64,000 bases of DNA from an uncultured Eubacteriales bacterium (GCA_958421945.1 CATZMZ010000001.1:124001-188000), one strand, 5' to 3'. Numbered from the stretch's first letter, positions 16,988 to 27,934 are shown. The notes: generated from the sequence alone by a model not told the origin. Translations and numbers: made by a program.

Positions 16988-17587
16988 ATGATAGGATATA
17001 TAAAAGGAAATTTGTTAAATGCGGCGGACGGGGTCGTGCTGCTTGAAAACAACGGCGTGGGTTACGAAATAACCTGTTCCGCATCCGTTTACGCCAAAAT
17101 TCTCTCCGCAAACGGCGGCGAGGTATATACCTTTACGTCGGTTAAAGACGACGGGATTTCCTTATACGGGTTTGAAAATATCGAAGAAAAAAATATGTTT
17201 TTAAAGCTTATTTCAGTATCGGGCGTCGGACCTAAAATGGGTATCGCCGTTCTTTCGAATATGAATTTACACGACCTTGCGGTGAAAATCGCGACGAGCG
17301 ACGTGAAAGGTTTATCGGCGGTTAAAGGCTTGGGCAAGAAAACCGCGGAACGCATCATTTTAGAACTGCGCGAAAGGGTGGGCGAAACTGTTATAAACGT
17401 TCAGACGGGCGAAGTGTGCGCGCCTGATTCGTCGGCGTTGTCGCAAGAGGACGAGGACGCGGTTATCGCGCTTACGAGTCTTGGGTTTACGCGCGCAGAA
17501 TGCGTTGCCGCACTCGGGAAAGCCAAAGCGGCGGGCGTTACGGGGCTTGAAAAGCTTATCGCGTTCGCGATTAAAAACATTAAATAG
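16988..17587 (+). CDS. ruvA: Holliday junction branch migration protein RuvA
   Basis: Binds four-way junctions and loads RuvB. 199 residues. Domain I starts [20 protein letters not shown]; domain II has the helix-hairpin-helix pair [10 protein letters not shown] and [17 protein letters not shown] (near 75 and 110-125). The C-terminal RuvB-binding domain runs from about 150 ([17 protein letters not shown]). AAAGGGA SD. Spaced 11 bp before ruvB. Confidence 0.96.
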   Translation: MIGYIKGNLLNAADGVVLLENNGVGYEITCSASVYAKILSANGGEVYTFTSVKDDGISLYGFENIEEKNMFLKLISVSGVGPKMGIAVLSNMNLHDLAVKIATSDVKGLSAVKGLGKKTAERIILELRERVGETVINVQTGEVCAPDSSALSQEDEDAVIALTSLGFTRAECVAALGKAKAAGVTGLEKLIAFAIKNIK

Positions 17588-17598
17588 AGGGAACGACG

Positions 17599-18648
17599 GT
17601 GGAGGAAGAAAGATTAGTTACAAGCACTTTTAACGAAACTGAAACGGAAATCGAAAACGTTTTGCGCCCGAAATCCATGGACGGTTACGTGGGACAGGAA
17701 AAGGTTAAAGACAACGTCGCAATATCCGTTGCCGCCGCGAAGCTTCGCGACGACGCGCTCGACCACGTGCTTTTATACGGACCGGCGGGGCTTGGCAAAA
17801 CCACTCTCGCACATATTATCGCAAACGAAATGGGAACGCAGCTTAAAGTTACTAGCGGACCTGCTATCGAACGCGCGGGCGACCTTGCCGCGATTTTAAC
17901 CAACCTTAACGAGCGGGACGTTCTGTTTATCGACGAAATTCACCGCTTAAATCATAACGTAGAAGAAATTTTATACCCCGCGATGGAAGATTATACGCTC
18001 GATTTCATTATCGGCAAAGGTCCTTCCGCGAAAAACGTTCAGCTGCCGCTTCCGAAATTTACTCTTATCGGCGCAACGACGCGCGCGGGTATGTTGTCCT
18101 CGCCGCTTCGCGACAGATTCGGGCTTATTTGTCGGCTTGAAACGTACAGCGTTAAGGAACTTACCGAGATAGTTTCGCGCGCGGCGGTTATGCTCGGTGT
18201 GGATATTGAACCGTTCGCCGCGCAGGAAATCGCAAAACGCAGCCGCGGTACGCCGCGTATCGCCAACAGACTTCTTAAACGCGTGCGCGATTATTCCGTT
18301 GTAAAAAAACACGAACGAATTATTCTTTCCGACGCGCAAAACGCCCTTAAAATGCTTGAAATCGACGAGCTGGGTCTTGATTCAATCGATATAAGGCTTC
18401 TCCGTTCTATGGCGGAAAAATTCGGCGGAGGACCGTGCGGTTTAGACACCGTTGCCGCTACCATTAACGAGGATTCAGGGACTATCGAGGACGTTTACGA
18501 GCCGTATCTGTTGCAGTTAGGATTTATCGCAAGAACGCCGCGCGGCAGAGTTTTGCTTAAAAACGGTTACGAACATATAGGCTTAAAAATGCCCGCAGCC
18601 AAGGCGGAGCAGCTATCTTTTTACGAAAACGAAAATGAAAACGACTGA
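17599..18648 (+). CDS. ruvB: Holliday junction branch migration helicase RuvB
   Basis: Hexameric AAA+ motor for branch migration. 349 residues, GTG start at 17599 after AGAGGGA. Walker [10 protein letters not shown] near 63, Walker [11 protein letters not shown] near 113, sensor 1 [11 protein letters not shown] near 158, and C-terminal winged helix with [16 protein letters not shown]. Overlaps queA by 14 bp. Confidence 0.97.
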   Translation: MEEERLVTSTFNETETEIENVLRPKSMDGYVGQEKVKDNVAISVAAAKLRDDALDHVLLYGPAGLGKTTLAHIIANEMGTQLKVTSGPAIERAGDLAAILTNLNERDVLFIDEIHRLNHNVEEILYPAMEDYTLDFIIGKGPSAKNVQLPLPKFTLIGATTRAGMLSSPLRDRFGLICRLETYSVKELTEIVSRAAVMLGVDIEPFAAQEIAKRSRGTPRIANRLLKRVRDYSVVKKHERIILSDAQNALKMLEIDELGLDSIDIRLLRSMAEKFGGGPCGLDTVAATINEDSGTIEDVYEPYLLQLGFIARTPRGRVLLKNGYEHIGLKMPAAKAEQLSFYENENEND

Positions 18649-19657
18649 TTTTGATTATTTTTTACCGGAGGAACTTATTGCGCAAACCCCCGTCGAACCG
18701 CGCGACGCGTCGAGAATGCTTGTTTACGACAGAAAAACGGGCGAGGTTTTGCATAAACATTTTTACGATTTGCCGTCCTTTTTGAAAGCGGGAGACGTGC
18801 TTGTCAGAAACAATACCAAGGTTTTGCCCGCGCGTATGTACGGTTACACGCCGAACGGCGGCAAAGTGGAAATTTTGCTTCTGAAACGCTTCGATTTGAA
18901 CGAGTGGGAGGTTTTGGTTAAGCCCGGCAAAAAAGCTAAAAAGGGGACTGTTTTGTTCGTTTCCGAAGAGCTTAAAGCCGAAATTCTGGATATTATCGAG
19001 GATTCCGGCGGCAGAAGAGTAAGGTTTATTTACGACGGCGTTTTCGAGGACATTATTTCAAGGGTAGGCGAAATGCCTTTGCCTCCTTATATTACCGAAA
19101 AGCTTAAAGACCGGTCGCGCTATCAGACGGTTTACGCGAAAACGGACGGCTCGGCTGCCGCGCCCACCGCGGGCTTGCATTTTACCGACAGACTTTTAAC
19201 CGAACTTAAAGAAAAAGGTGTGGAAATCGTCGATATTTTGCTGCACGTGGGGCTTGGCACGTTCAGACCCGTTAAAGCCGACGAGGTAACCGAACATAAA
19301 ATGCATTCGGAGTATTACGAAATTTCGGAAGCTGCCGCAGAACGCATTAACCTCGCTAAAAAAGAGGGGCGGCGCGTTATTGCGGTAGGAACTACCAGCG
19401 TCAGAACGTTAGAGAGCGTTGCGGACGAAAACGGCTTCGTTAAAGCGCAAAAGGGCAATACGGAAATTTTTATTTATCCGCCTTATAAATTTAAATGCGT
19501 AGATTCGCTTATAACGAATTTCCATTTGCCGAAATCGACTTTGGTTATGCTCGTTGCGTCAATGACGGGCAGAGAAAAAATACTCGAATTATATAACTTA
19601 GCAGTGGAAAAGAGGTATAGGTTTTTTTCTTTCGGCGATAGTATGCTCGTCTTATAA
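18635..19657 (+). CDS. queA: S-adenosylmethionine:tRNA ribosyltransferase-isomerase
   Basis: Adds the epoxycyclopentane ring from SAM to preQ1 in tRNA, the step after Tgt in queuosine synthesis. 340 residues: [20 protein letters not shown] at the front, the family's [10 protein letters not shown] near 180 and [10 protein letters not shown] near 248, and [11 protein letters not shown] near 290. Starts inside ruvB, so translation is coupled. tgt follows after a 232-bp gap, which keeps the queuosine genes together with the ruv cluster, a common Firmicute layout. Confidence 0.96.
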   Translation: MKTTDFDYFLPEELIAQTPVEPRDASRMLVYDRKTGEVLHKHFYDLPSFLKAGDVLVRNNTKVLPARMYGYTPNGGKVEILLLKRFDLNEWEVLVKPGKKAKKGTVLFVSEELKAEILDIIEDSGGRRVRFIYDGVFEDIISRVGEMPLPPYITEKLKDRSRYQTVYAKTDGSAAAPTAGLHFTDRLLTELKEKGVEIVDILLHVGLGTFRPVKADEVTEHKMHSEYYEISEAAAERINLAKKEGRRVIAVGTTSVRTLESVADENGFVKAQKGNTEIFIYPPYKFKCVDSLITNFHLPKSTLVMLVASMTGREKILELYNLAVEKRYRFFSFGDSMLVL

Positions 19658-21026
<1,369 letters not shown>

Positions 21027-21170
21027 TTAAAACACCGTGCGGTAAAGTGTGTTTTAACGCGGTTAAGCCTGCGGATTTAGTCGAAATTGCTTTTTGACTT
21101 AAAAACGCTTGCGTATTTTCGCAAAATCATATAAAATATAAAAGTAATAAAATTTTAGGAGAATAAGGTT

Positions 21171-21641
21171 ATGTTTTTAAACTTATTAGCGGAAGCTGAG
21201 GATAAGACAACCAGCCCGTTCAACATTATTTTAATCGTCGTGATGATTGTCGCTATCATCGGCTTATTCGTGTATAGCTCCATCTCGAACAAAAAGAAAC
21301 AAAAGCAAGCGCAGGATATGGTCAGTTCGCTTAAAATAGGCGACAGGGTTAAAACCATCGGCGGAATTTGCGGTTTCGTTTCCGCCATTAACGACGCGGA
21401 AAACACTTTCGTTTTGGAAACCGGTTCGGACGATAACAAGTCTTACGTGAAATTCGACAAGGGCGCGATTTATCAGACCGCTCCCGCGCAAGGAAATTGC
21501 GTTGCAGCCCCCGCGCCAGACAAGGACGAAAAAGCTGCCGAAAAGGTTGCCGATAAAGCGGAAGCAAAAGAAGAAGCAGAAGCACCCGCCGAAGACGCAA
21601 AGGCGGAGAAAAAAGCCAAAAGAAGGGACGATACTCTTTAA
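21171..21641 (+). CDS. yajC: Preprotein translocase subunit YajC
   Basis: Accessory membrane subunit of the Sec-SecDF complex. 156 residues: one N-terminal transmembrane helix (about 18-42), then the conserved cytosolic YajC core with QDMVSSLKIGDRVKTIGGICG near 55-75. The last 50 residues are an alanine-, glutamate- and lysine-rich tail, longer than in most homologues and probably unstructured. SD TAGGAGA. An intrinsic hairpin follows at 21690. secD/secF are not adjacent. Confidence 0.92.
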   Translation: MFLNLLAEAEDKTTSPFNIILIVVMIVAIIGLFVYSSISNKKKQKQAQDMVSSLKIGDRVKTIGGICGFVSAINDAENTFVLETGSDDNKSYVKFDKGAIYQTAPAQGNCVAAPAPDKDEKAAEKVADKAEAKEEAEAPAEDAKAEKKAKRRDDTL

Positions 21642-21689
21642 GCTTTTCCCGGTTAAGTTTTAACCGTGTTTTGACGTTATAAAAAACGC

Positions 21690-21733
21690 AAATCTCGCAT
21701 ATCTTTATAAAAAAGGTTATGCGAGGTTTTTTT
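21690..21733 (+). terminator. Terminator hairpin overlapping the SD of the next gene
   Basis: CTCGCATA (21694-21701) pairs with TATGCGAG (21718-21725), extended by A-T and G-T pairs to about 12 bp, followed by GTTTTTTT. The downstream arm GCGAGG is also the only SD for the ATG at 21734. Folding would both stop transcription and hide the ribosome-binding site. Confidence 0.7.
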
Positions 21734-22108
21734 ATGTCCCGAAACAATTTTTTCGGTTCGGTGGTTAAGGGCTTGCTTATTTCGCTGTCCGCCGCGCTTG
21801 CGGGGATTGCGCTTTTCGCGCTTATCGTAAAGCTTACCGGTTTGCCGTCGAACGTAGTTAAAGCGGTAAATCAGTTTATAAAAATAATATCCGTTTTTTG
21901 CGGTTGTTTTTTCGCGTTCGGCGATAGCAAAGGCGCGTTAAAGGGCGCGATATTAGGCGTGTCGTTCACCGTTTGTATTCATTTGCTGTTTTTGATTCTC
22001 GGCGGAGAGCTTTCGCTAAAAGGGTTTTGGTTAGAGCTTGCGTTCGGACTTATTTCGGGTACTATTTTGGGAATTCTCACCGTAAACGTTAAAGCGGGGA
22101 AAAGATAG
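21734..22108 (+). CDS. TIGR04086-type small membrane protein
   Basis: 124 residues from ATG 21734 (MSRNNFF); an ATG 15 bases upstream lies in the terminator arm and is less likely. Four hydrophobic segments at about 10-32, 42-58, 65-90 and 95-118 with short loops. Family members sit beside yajC in many Clostridia. Function unknown. Translation initiation appears tied to the hairpin described at 21690-21733. Confidence 0.75.
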   Translation: MSRNNFFGSVVKGLLISLSAALAGIALFALIVKLTGLPSNVVKAVNQFIKIISVFCGCFFAFGDSKGALKGAILGVSFTVCIHLLFLILGGELSLKGFWLELAFGLISGTILGILTVNVKAGKR

Positions 22109-22245
22109 ATTATGGCTTAATATGTCGAAAGCATATTGCAGACTTGTAAAAATGCGCGTTGTCGCTACGTTTAACGCGCAACGTATCGGGTGGAGTAATC
22201 GAATTGTAAAACGAATCGCGTTGCAAGTGCGCCGCAAAGGCAAAA

Positions 22246-22287
22246 AAGCCGCAAAAAAACATACCGTTTTTTTGCGGCTTAATTTTT
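22246..22287. terminator. Bidirectional terminator
   Basis: A 15-bp perfect stem AAGCCGCAAAAAAAC / GTTTTTTTGCGGCTT (22246-22260 / 22266-22280), then TAATTTTT. Separates the rightward membrane protein gene from the leftward spoVG gene. Confidence 0.85.
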
Positions 22288-22326
22288 AATTCGATATAGG
22301 CATATTTCAAAAAACCACGTTAAGCG

Positions 22327-22599
22327 TTAATCTTGCGGTTTAGCTTTTTCCTCTTCGAACGCGGAAAGAATAGCTTTAATAATCTCCTCTCTCGTTTCCG
22401 TTTTAATGGGGTGGGCGATGTCTTTATACTCGCCGTCGGCAGTTTTTCTGCTCGGCATAGCGATAAAGTACCCTTCGTTCCCTTCAATAACCTTTATGTC
22501 GTGAACAACAAAGCAGTCATCGAAGGTAACGGATGCGACGGCTTTAAGCTTGCTGTCCTCCTTTTTTACGAGGCGCACTCTCACGTCTGAAATGTTCAT
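22327..22599 (-). CDS. spoVG: Septation/RNA-binding regulator SpoVG
   Basis: 90 residues, the normal size. Begins [20 protein letters not shown], with the conserved [11 protein letters not shown] and [20 protein letters not shown]. SpoVG binds RNA/DNA and affects division and, in spore formers, cortex formation; it is also kept in many non-sporulating Firmicutes, so it does not prove sporulation. It is monocistronic, with a good promoter upstream, divergent from murC. Confidence 0.96.
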   Translation of the reverse strand: MNISDVRVRLVKKEDSKLKAVASVTFDDCFVVHDIKVIEGNEGYFIAMPSRKTADGEYKDIAHPIKTETREEIIKAILSAFEEEKAKPQD

Positions 22600-22631
22600 A
22601 TCAAGTTACCTTCCTTATCTTTTCTGCTAAT

Positions 22632-22660
22632 ATTTTATCATATATAAAAAACAATTTCAA
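22632..22660 (-). promoter_or_regulatory. spoVG promoter
   Basis: Reverse strand: TTGAAA (22660-22655), 17-bp spacer, TAAAAT (22637-22632), about 33 bases before the start codon. Confidence 0.65.
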
Positions 22661-22796
22661 TAGTTTTTAAAAAATTCTTCGATAAAAACGACAATTATTT
22701 ATGTTCTTTTTCAAAATTTGCCGATAATAGCGTTAAGACTTTAACTTTTTTTCAGGTTTTTTTGTTTTCCGTCGCCTATCTTTAACTTTTGCGGCA

Positions 22797-22802
22797 TATA
22801 AT
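22797..22802 (+). promoter_or_regulatory. -10 box 6 bases before the murC ATG
   Basis: TATAAT with no good -35 at 16-18 bp and no SD after it. The spacing to ATG 22809 suggests a leaderless transcript like ruvC. Confidence 0.45.
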
Positions 22803-22808
22803 GACGGT

Positions 22809-24188
22809 ATGAAAGACTTTATTTTTTCTGATTTTTTATCCCTGCATTTTATAGGTATAGGTGGCGTTTCTATGAGCGCGCTTGCAAAATATTGCTTAAA
22901 CAACGGCGTAATCGTTACGGGCAGCGACCGCGTGCGTTCGGAGTTTTCGAGAGATGCGGAGGCTGCGGGCGTTACCGTTTATTACGATCATTCAAAAAAT
23001 AACCTGTCGGGTGCGCTTGCCGTGGTTTACACGTCGGCGATTTCCGAGGATAACGTCGAACTCGTCGAGGCGAAAAGACGCGGAATTCCCGTTATAAAGC
23101 GCAGCGAGCTGCTCGGGGCGATTCTGAATAAACACGAAAAATCCGTTGCGGTGTCGGGTTGTCACGGCAAAACCACCACCACGGCGATGCTGACGGAAAT
23201 TTTCGTTAAAGCGAAAAAAGACCCCACTGCTTTTATCGGCGGCAATTATCCGCCTTTCGGGAATTTTCGGCAAGGTGACGGGCGTTACGCGATTGCCGAA
23301 GCGTGCGAATACAGAAAAAATTTTTTGGATTTAACCCCGAGCGTTGCCGTTGTGCTGAATATCGACGACGACCACAAAGACAGCTTTTGCGGCTTGCGCG
23401 ACGAAACGGAGGCGTTTTCCCGTTTTATAAACGGCTCGCTCGCCGTAATTAACGCCGACGATAAATACGCCGAAAAGCTTTTTAACGCTTGCACGGTTAC
23501 GTTCGGGATAGAATCCCGCGCAAATTTTACGGCGAGAAGAATCACGGAAAACTGCGGAGCGTATTCATTCGATTTTTACGCTTACGGCAGAAAAAAGGGG
23601 AGAGTAAAGTTGAAAATCCGCGGCAGACATAACGTGTATAACGCGCTTGCCGCGTTGGCAGTTTCGGATATTTCGGGAATTCCCTTTTCTGCGTCCAAAT
23701 CGGCTTTGGAAGCGTTTGCGGGGGTTAAACGGCGTAACGAGCGCGTCGGGACGTTTTGCGGCAGAGAGTGCGTCGCCGACTACGCGCATCACCCGACCGA
23801 AATAGTCGCGCTGCTTAATTCTTACCGTGAAGAAAAGCCTGTCGTAGTGTTTCAGCCGCACACGTATTCGCGTACTAAATATTTGCTGCCCGAATTCGTT
23901 TCGGCGTTAACGCGCGCCGAAAAGGTCGTGATTTATAAGACGTATCCTGCGCGTGAAAAGTTTGACGAGGACGGTTCGGCGGAAAGACTTTATCGCGAAT
24001 TAAAAGCAAAAGAAAGGGAAAAGGTCGATTTTAACGCGTATTACGCGTCTTCGCCCGAAAAATTAAAAGAAATATTAAGCGCAACGGACGTTCTCGGAAC
24101 AGAAGAGAATAAAGGAAAAATTCTTTTCGTCGGCGCGGGTGATATATACGAAATCGCGCTGAGTTTAACCGAAAAGGTTAAAGGTTAA
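22809..24188 (+). CDS. murC: UDP-N-acetylmuramate--L-alanine ligase
   Basis: Adds L-alanine to UDP-MurNAc in cytoplasmic peptidoglycan synthesis. 459 residues. N-terminal Rossmann loop LHFIGIGGVSMSALA, ATP loop GCHGKTTTTAM near 118, NIDDDHKDSF near 190, the family RRNERVG and DYAHHPTEI near 310-325, and HTYSRT near 350. No SD is visible; ATG 22809 lies 6 bases after a TATAAT box. Confidence 0.96.
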   Translation: MKDFIFSDFLSLHFIGIGGVSMSALAKYCLNNGVIVTGSDRVRSEFSRDAEAAGVTVYYDHSKNNLSGALAVVYTSAISEDNVELVEAKRRGIPVIKRSELLGAILNKHEKSVAVSGCHGKTTTTAMLTEIFVKAKKDPTAFIGGNYPPFGNFRQGDGRYAIAEACEYRKNFLDLTPSVAVVLNIDDDHKDSFCGLRDETEAFSRFINGSLAVINADDKYAEKLFNACTVTFGIESRANFTARRITENCGAYSFDFYAYGRKKGRVKLKIRGRHNVYNALAALAVSDISGIPFSASKSALEAFAGVKRRNERVGTFCGRECVADYAHHPTEIVALLNSYREEKPVVVFQPHTYSRTKYLLPEFVSALTRAEKVVIYKTYPAREKFDEDGSAERLYRELKAKEREKVDFNAYYASSPEKLKEILSATDVLGTEENKGKILFVGAGDIYEIALSLTEKVKG

Positions 24189-24228
24189 AAAAAATTAAGA
24201 AAAAACGCGAATAAAGGCTTAAAATCGT

Positions 24229-24257
24229 TTGCTAAAAAACTTTTTTTAGAGTATTAT
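24229..24257 (+). promoter_or_regulatory. Promoter of the ldh-like gene
   Basis: TTGCTA (24229-24234), 17-bp spacer, TATTAT (24252-24257). A second TATAAT nearer the gene would start inside the SD and is less likely. Confidence 0.5.
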
Positions 24258-24294
24258 TATTGTAATGAATTTATAATAGGAGAGAATCGGCAAT

Positions 24295-25257
24295 ATGGTA
24301 CAGAAAAAAAGAAAAATAGCGATACTCGGCACGGGTAACGTCGGTGCGACGATTGCTTACACGCTTACGCAATCGGGCATTTGCTCCGAAATACTTTTGG
24401 TTGATATAAACAAGGAAAAGGCGGCAGGTGAAGCGCTTGACCTTGCTCAATGTGCGGCTTGCACTCCTTCCGTTAAGGTGTGGAGCGGCGAATATGCGGA
24501 TGTTAAAGGTTCGGATATCGTTATCGTTACCTTCGGCGTTGGCAGAAAACCCGGTCAGTCCAGACTCGACCTCGCTAAAATCAACGTCGGCATTTTGCAA
24601 AGCGTTATGCCGGACGTCGCCAAAATTGCACCCGACGCGCTTTACGTTATCGTAAGCAACCCCGTAGACGTTCTCACTTACGTTACGCTTAAATGCACCA
24701 ACCTCGCTCCCGAGCAGGTTATCGGCACGGGCACGCTTCTCGATTCTAACAGACTTGCCAAATTCGTTGCCGATTACTGCAACGTAGATACTTCCAACGT
24801 CAACGCTTTCGTTATCGGCGAACACGGCGACGCGTGTATGGCGCCTTACAGCTTATGCACCGTTTCGGGTTATCCCGTTAAGGAATATTGCAAACGCTTT
24901 ATGAACGTTTCCGAAGAAAAGGTTGACGAGGAGCTTGCTAACCTTTATTCCGAAATGGTCGCTTCCGGCGCGCAGGTTATTAAGGCAAAGGGCGCAACTT
25001 TCTACGCGATTGCCGCTTCCGTCGTTAAGCTCGTTAAGGCGTTGCTTTCCGACACGCACACCCTTCTTCCGCTTTCCACCGTGCTTCACGGCGAATACGG
25101 CGCGAACGACCTTTGTATGGGCGTTCCCTGCATAGTCGGCGGTTCGGGACTTGAAAAAATCGTGGAATTGCCCGTTACCGAAGCGGAAAAGGCAGTTCTT
25201 GCCGAAAAGGTCGCTTCCCTGAACGCTACCTACGATGCGCTCGGTATCAGAAAATAA
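24295..25257 (+). CDS. ldh: L-lactate/malate dehydrogenase family protein, LDH-like
   Basis: NAD-dependent 2-hydroxyacid dehydrogenase, 320 residues. Rossmann motif ILGTGNVGATIAYTL near 10-24, substrate loop FGVGRKPGQSRLDL near 84-97, VSNPVDVLTYV near 123, and the catalytic His in IGEHGDAC near 181. By overall pattern it is an L-lactate dehydrogenase. The residue at the specificity position (Gln102 of classical LDHs, before KPG) is Arg, as in malate dehydrogenases, so oxaloacetate may be accepted. SD AGGAGAG. Monocistronic, with a strong terminator region further down. Useful for recycling NADH in fermentation. Confidence 0.88.
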   Translation: MVQKKRKIAILGTGNVGATIAYTLTQSGICSEILLVDINKEKAAGEALDLAQCAACTPSVKVWSGEYADVKGSDIVIVTFGVGRKPGQSRLDLAKINVGILQSVMPDVAKIAPDALYVIVSNPVDVLTYVTLKCTNLAPEQVIGTGTLLDSNRLAKFVADYCNVDTSNVNAFVIGEHGDACMAPYSLCTVSGYPVKEYCKRFMNVSEEKVDEELANLYSEMVASGAQVIKAKGATFYAIAASVVKLVKALLSDTHTLLPLSTVLHGEYGANDLCMGVPCIVGGSGLEKIVELPVTEAEKAVLAEKVASLNATYDALGIRK

Positions 25258-25390
25258 TCGGGATATATTAATAAAATTTAATCCCGTGAAAGGGAGTAGT
25301 TTGCGCGGTTACGCGTGCGCGTCGTCGTCAGTACGGGCTTTGCCTCGGCGGCGCGGAGCGTTTGAATATTTGTTCTGACGTTTTTAACAA

Positions 25391-25428
25391 GACTTTCACC
25401 GCTTTTTGCGGTGAAAGTCTATTTTTTT
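25391..25428 (+). terminator. Terminator after the ldh-like gene
   Basis: GACTTTCACCGC / GCGGTGAAAGTC, 12 bp perfect, tight loop, followed by TATTTTTTT. Located 130 bp after the stop. Confidence 0.85.
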
Positions 25429-25522
25429 GTTTATTGATAAAAGCGGATAGATTATTTATAAAAGAGAAATTATTATCGAAAAAAGCGTTCAATCCATCGC
25501 ATAGCAGTTTTCGGAGAGGTTT

Positions 25523-26809
25523 ATGAAAATTTTTGTTTTGTGCGTATTCATTTTAATGTACGTTTTGATCGTGGCGTTGCCCAAGTATAAAACTTTCGTC
25601 ACGGGCGGCGCGGCGATTGTTTGCGGCGCGGGCTGTTTGTTCGCAAAAACTCTTTCGTTCGTCGAGATTTTTAACGCCATAGATTTTAACGTCGTGCTTA
25701 TGCTTTTGGGCATTATGATTACCGTCGGTATTTTTTCCGATTCGGGCATGCCTAACAAGCTTGCTGACAGACTGATTTGCAAAATTCCCAACGCGCTTGC
25801 GGCGTTTGTTATGCTGGCGGTGTTAAGCGGGGTCGTTTCCGCGTTCATCGATAACGTCGCAACCGTGCTTATGATTGCGCCGATAGGTCTTGCTATCGCA
25901 AAAAAAACGGGCGTTTCACCCATTCCCGTGATTATTTCCATCGCAGTTTCTTCTAACCTTCAAGGCGCGGCGACGTTAGTGGGGGATACCACCTCTATTA
26001 TGCTTGGCAGCTATGCGGATATGAGCTTTTTCGACTTCTTTTTCTTAAACGGCAAGCCGTCCATCTTCTGGACGGTGGAACTCGGCGCACTGCTGACCGT
26101 TCCCGTTTTAATATGGCTTTTTAGAAAAAGCAATCAAAAAATATCAATTGCAAGCGAGGAAATAAAGGTTACGTCATTGTTTCCCACCGTTTTGCTGTTG
26201 CTTAACGTAGCGCTGCTTATCGCTTTTTCGTTTATTCCCGATAAAATCGCGCTGACTAATGGTATAACCTGCATGGCGTTCGCCGTAGCGGGCTTAATCT
26301 GGTACGTGATAAAGTATAAAATGCAAACGTTTAAGATGGTCGCGGAAGCGGTCGATTATATGACCGTGTTGTTTTTGGTGTTCTTGTTTATCGTCGTTGC
26401 GTGCGTCGACAAAGTGGGCATCATTTCCGACATAAGCAACGCGTTCGTTAAAGTCGGCAGCGGAAACGTGTTCCTGCTGTATACTCTTATAGTGTTTGGC
26501 TCAGTGCTGTTCTCCGCGGTAATAGACAACATACCTTACGTTGCGACCATGCTGCCCGTTATCAAAGGTCTTGCGGCGGGACTTCCGGGCGTTTCGCCTT
26601 ACCTGCTGTATTTCGGCTTGCTTACGGGCGCGACTCTCGGCGGAAATCTTACGCCCGTCGGTGCTTCCGCGAACGTCGTCGGCATAGGGATTTTGCAAAA
26701 GGAAGGGTATAAGGTTAAAAATTCAGACTTCTTTAAGATAGGAATTCCTTTCACGCTCGTCGCGGTGCTTGGCGGTTACGCGCTTGTGTGGTTCGTTTGG
26801 GGTATGTAG
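25523..26809 (+). CDS. ArsB/NhaD/CitM-type (ion transporter superfamily) permease
   Basis: 428 residues with about 11 membrane helices. The two-fold repeat typical of the superfamily is clear: SAFIDNVATVLMIAP near 108-122 and SAVIDNIPYVATMLP near 333-347, plus paired hairpin loops SSNLQGAATLVGD near 142 and GGNLTPVGASANVVG near 372. Substrates in the family include arsenite, Na+/H+ and di- or tricarboxylates; none can be assigned by eye. Following an LDH/MDH-like gene, a dicarboxylate would be an attractive guess only. SD GGAGAGG. Confidence 0.85.
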   Translation: MKIFVLCVFILMYVLIVALPKYKTFVTGGAAIVCGAGCLFAKTLSFVEIFNAIDFNVVLMLLGIMITVGIFSDSGMPNKLADRLICKIPNALAAFVMLAVLSGVVSAFIDNVATVLMIAPIGLAIAKKTGVSPIPVIISIAVSSNLQGAATLVGDTTSIMLGSYADMSFFDFFFLNGKPSIFWTVELGALLTVPVLIWLFRKSNQKISIASEEIKVTSLFPTVLLLLNVALLIAFSFIPDKIALTNGITCMAFAVAGLIWYVIKYKMQTFKMVAEAVDYMTVLFLVFLFIVVACVDKVGIISDISNAFVKVGSGNVFLLYTLIVFGSVLFSAVIDNIPYVATMLPVIKGLAAGLPGVSPYLLYFGLLTGATLGGNLTPVGASANVVGIGILQKEGYKVKNSDFFKIGIPFTLVAVLGGYALVWFVWGM

Positions 26810-26852
26810 GATAAGGCTAACCGTTTATTAGTTTTTGTTCTTTGTTTTACGT

Positions 26853-26886
26853 GCGCCGCGGCGGAAAAACTTTTCCGACGCGGCGC
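26853..26886. terminator. GC-rich palindrome after the transporter
   Basis: GCGCCGCG / CGCGGCGC with inner GGAAAA/TTTTCC. Followed by an A/T-rich tract; probably a terminator. Confidence 0.6.
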
Positions 26887-26925
26887 TGGAAATTTAAAAA
26901 AATTTTTATTTATCTTAAAATTTAA

Positions 26926-26954
26926 TTGACAAAAACGTAAAGCGGCATTATAAT
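26926..26954 (+). promoter_or_regulatory. cysK promoter, full consensus
   Basis: TTGACA (26926-26931), 17-bp spacer, TATAAT (26949-26954). Confidence 0.8.
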
Positions 26955-26964
26955 ACTAATAACA

Positions 26965-26977
26965 TACTAATTTAGTA
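26965..26977. promoter_or_regulatory. Palindromic operator candidate upstream of cysK
   Basis: TACTAATTTAGTA, a perfect 13-bp palindrome directly after the -10 box, covering the start of the transcript. A likely site for the Rrf2-family regulator encoded just after cysK. Confidence 0.55.
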
Positions 26978-27001
26978 GGTAAATAAAAGGAGATAAAGAT
27001 T

Positions 27002-27934
27002 ATGTCAAAAATTTACAGAACGGCAGACGAGCTTATAGGGAAAACGCCTATAATGGAATTGACGCATATCGAAGAACAGGCGGGCGTTAAAGCGCGGCTT
27101 TTTGCCAAGCTTGAATATTTTAACCCCACAGGTTCGGTAAAGGACCGTGTGGCAAAAAAGATGATAGAGCAGGCGGAGCTTGACGGAAAGCTTAAAAAAG
27201 GGTCGGTTATTATCGAGCCGACTTCGGGCAATACCGGCATAGGTATCGCCGCGGTAGGAACGGCAAAGGGGTATAAGGTGATTATCGTTATGCCTGAAAC
27301 CATGTCGGTTGAAAGAAGAAAGCTGATAAAGGCTTACGGCGCGGAAATAGTGCTTACCGACGGTGCAAAGGGTATGAAAGGCGCAATCGAAAAAGCCGAC
27401 GAGCTTGCTAATAATATAGCGGGCGCGCTCGTTCTGGGACAGTTCGTTAATCCCGCAAACCCGCAGGCGCATTACGAAACGACGGGCGTTGAAATTTTCG
27501 ACGATATGGACGGAAAGGTCGATATCTTCGTCGCGGGCGTGGGGACGGGCGGCACGATAAGCGGCGCGGGCAGATTTTTAAAAGAAAAAATAAAGGGCGT
27601 TAAAATCGTCGCGGTCGAACCGAAAAGCTCGCCCGTGTTATCCGAGGGGCACGGCGGCGCGCACAAAATACAGGGCATAGGCGCGGGCTTCGTTCCCGCA
27701 ACGCTCGATACAAGCGTTTACGACGAGGTAATCGCCGTCGGCAACGACGAAGCATTCGAGACGGGCAGACTTGTAGGCACGGCGGAGGGTGTGCTTGTGG
27801 GCATTTCGTCAGGCGCGGCATTATACGCCGCGCTTGAACTGGCAAAACGTGCCGAAAACGACGGCAAAAACATCGTCGTGCTTTTACCCGATAGCGGCGA
27901 CAGATACCTTTCCACGCCGTTGTTTGCGGAATAA
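27002..27934 (+). CDS. cysK: Cysteine synthase (O-acetylserine sulfhydrylase)
   Basis: PLP enzyme making cysteine from O-acetylserine and sulfide. 310 residues. Schiff-base Lys in NPTGSVKDRVAKKM near 43-48, the substrate loop EPTSGNTGIGIA near 72, and the PLP phosphate loop GVGTGGTISGAG near 180. C-terminal SSGAALYAA and LLPDSGDRYLSTPLF match CysK. It is followed 15 bp later by an rrf2-type regulator, an arrangement seen for CymR-like control of cysteine supply. Confidence 0.95.
   Translation: MSKIYRTADELIGKTPIMELTHIEEQAGVKARLFAKLEYFNPTGSVKDRVAKKMIEQAELDGKLKKGSVIIEPTSGNTGIGIAAVGTAKGYKVIIVMPETMSVERRKLIKAYGAEIVLTDGAKGMKGAIEKADELANNIAGALVLGQFVNPANPQAHYETTGVEIFDDMDGKVDIFVAGVGTGGTISGAGRFLKEKIKGVKIVAVEPKSSPVLSEGHGGAHKIQGIGAGFVPATLDTSVYDEVIAVGNDEAFETGRLVGTAEGVLVGISSGAALYAALELAKRAENDGKNIVVLLPDSGDRYLSTPLFAE

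Noticed and set aside
22327..22599. spoVG as proof that the organism sporulates
   Set aside because: SpoVG occurs in many non-sporulating Firmicutes, and no other sporulation gene is in the window.
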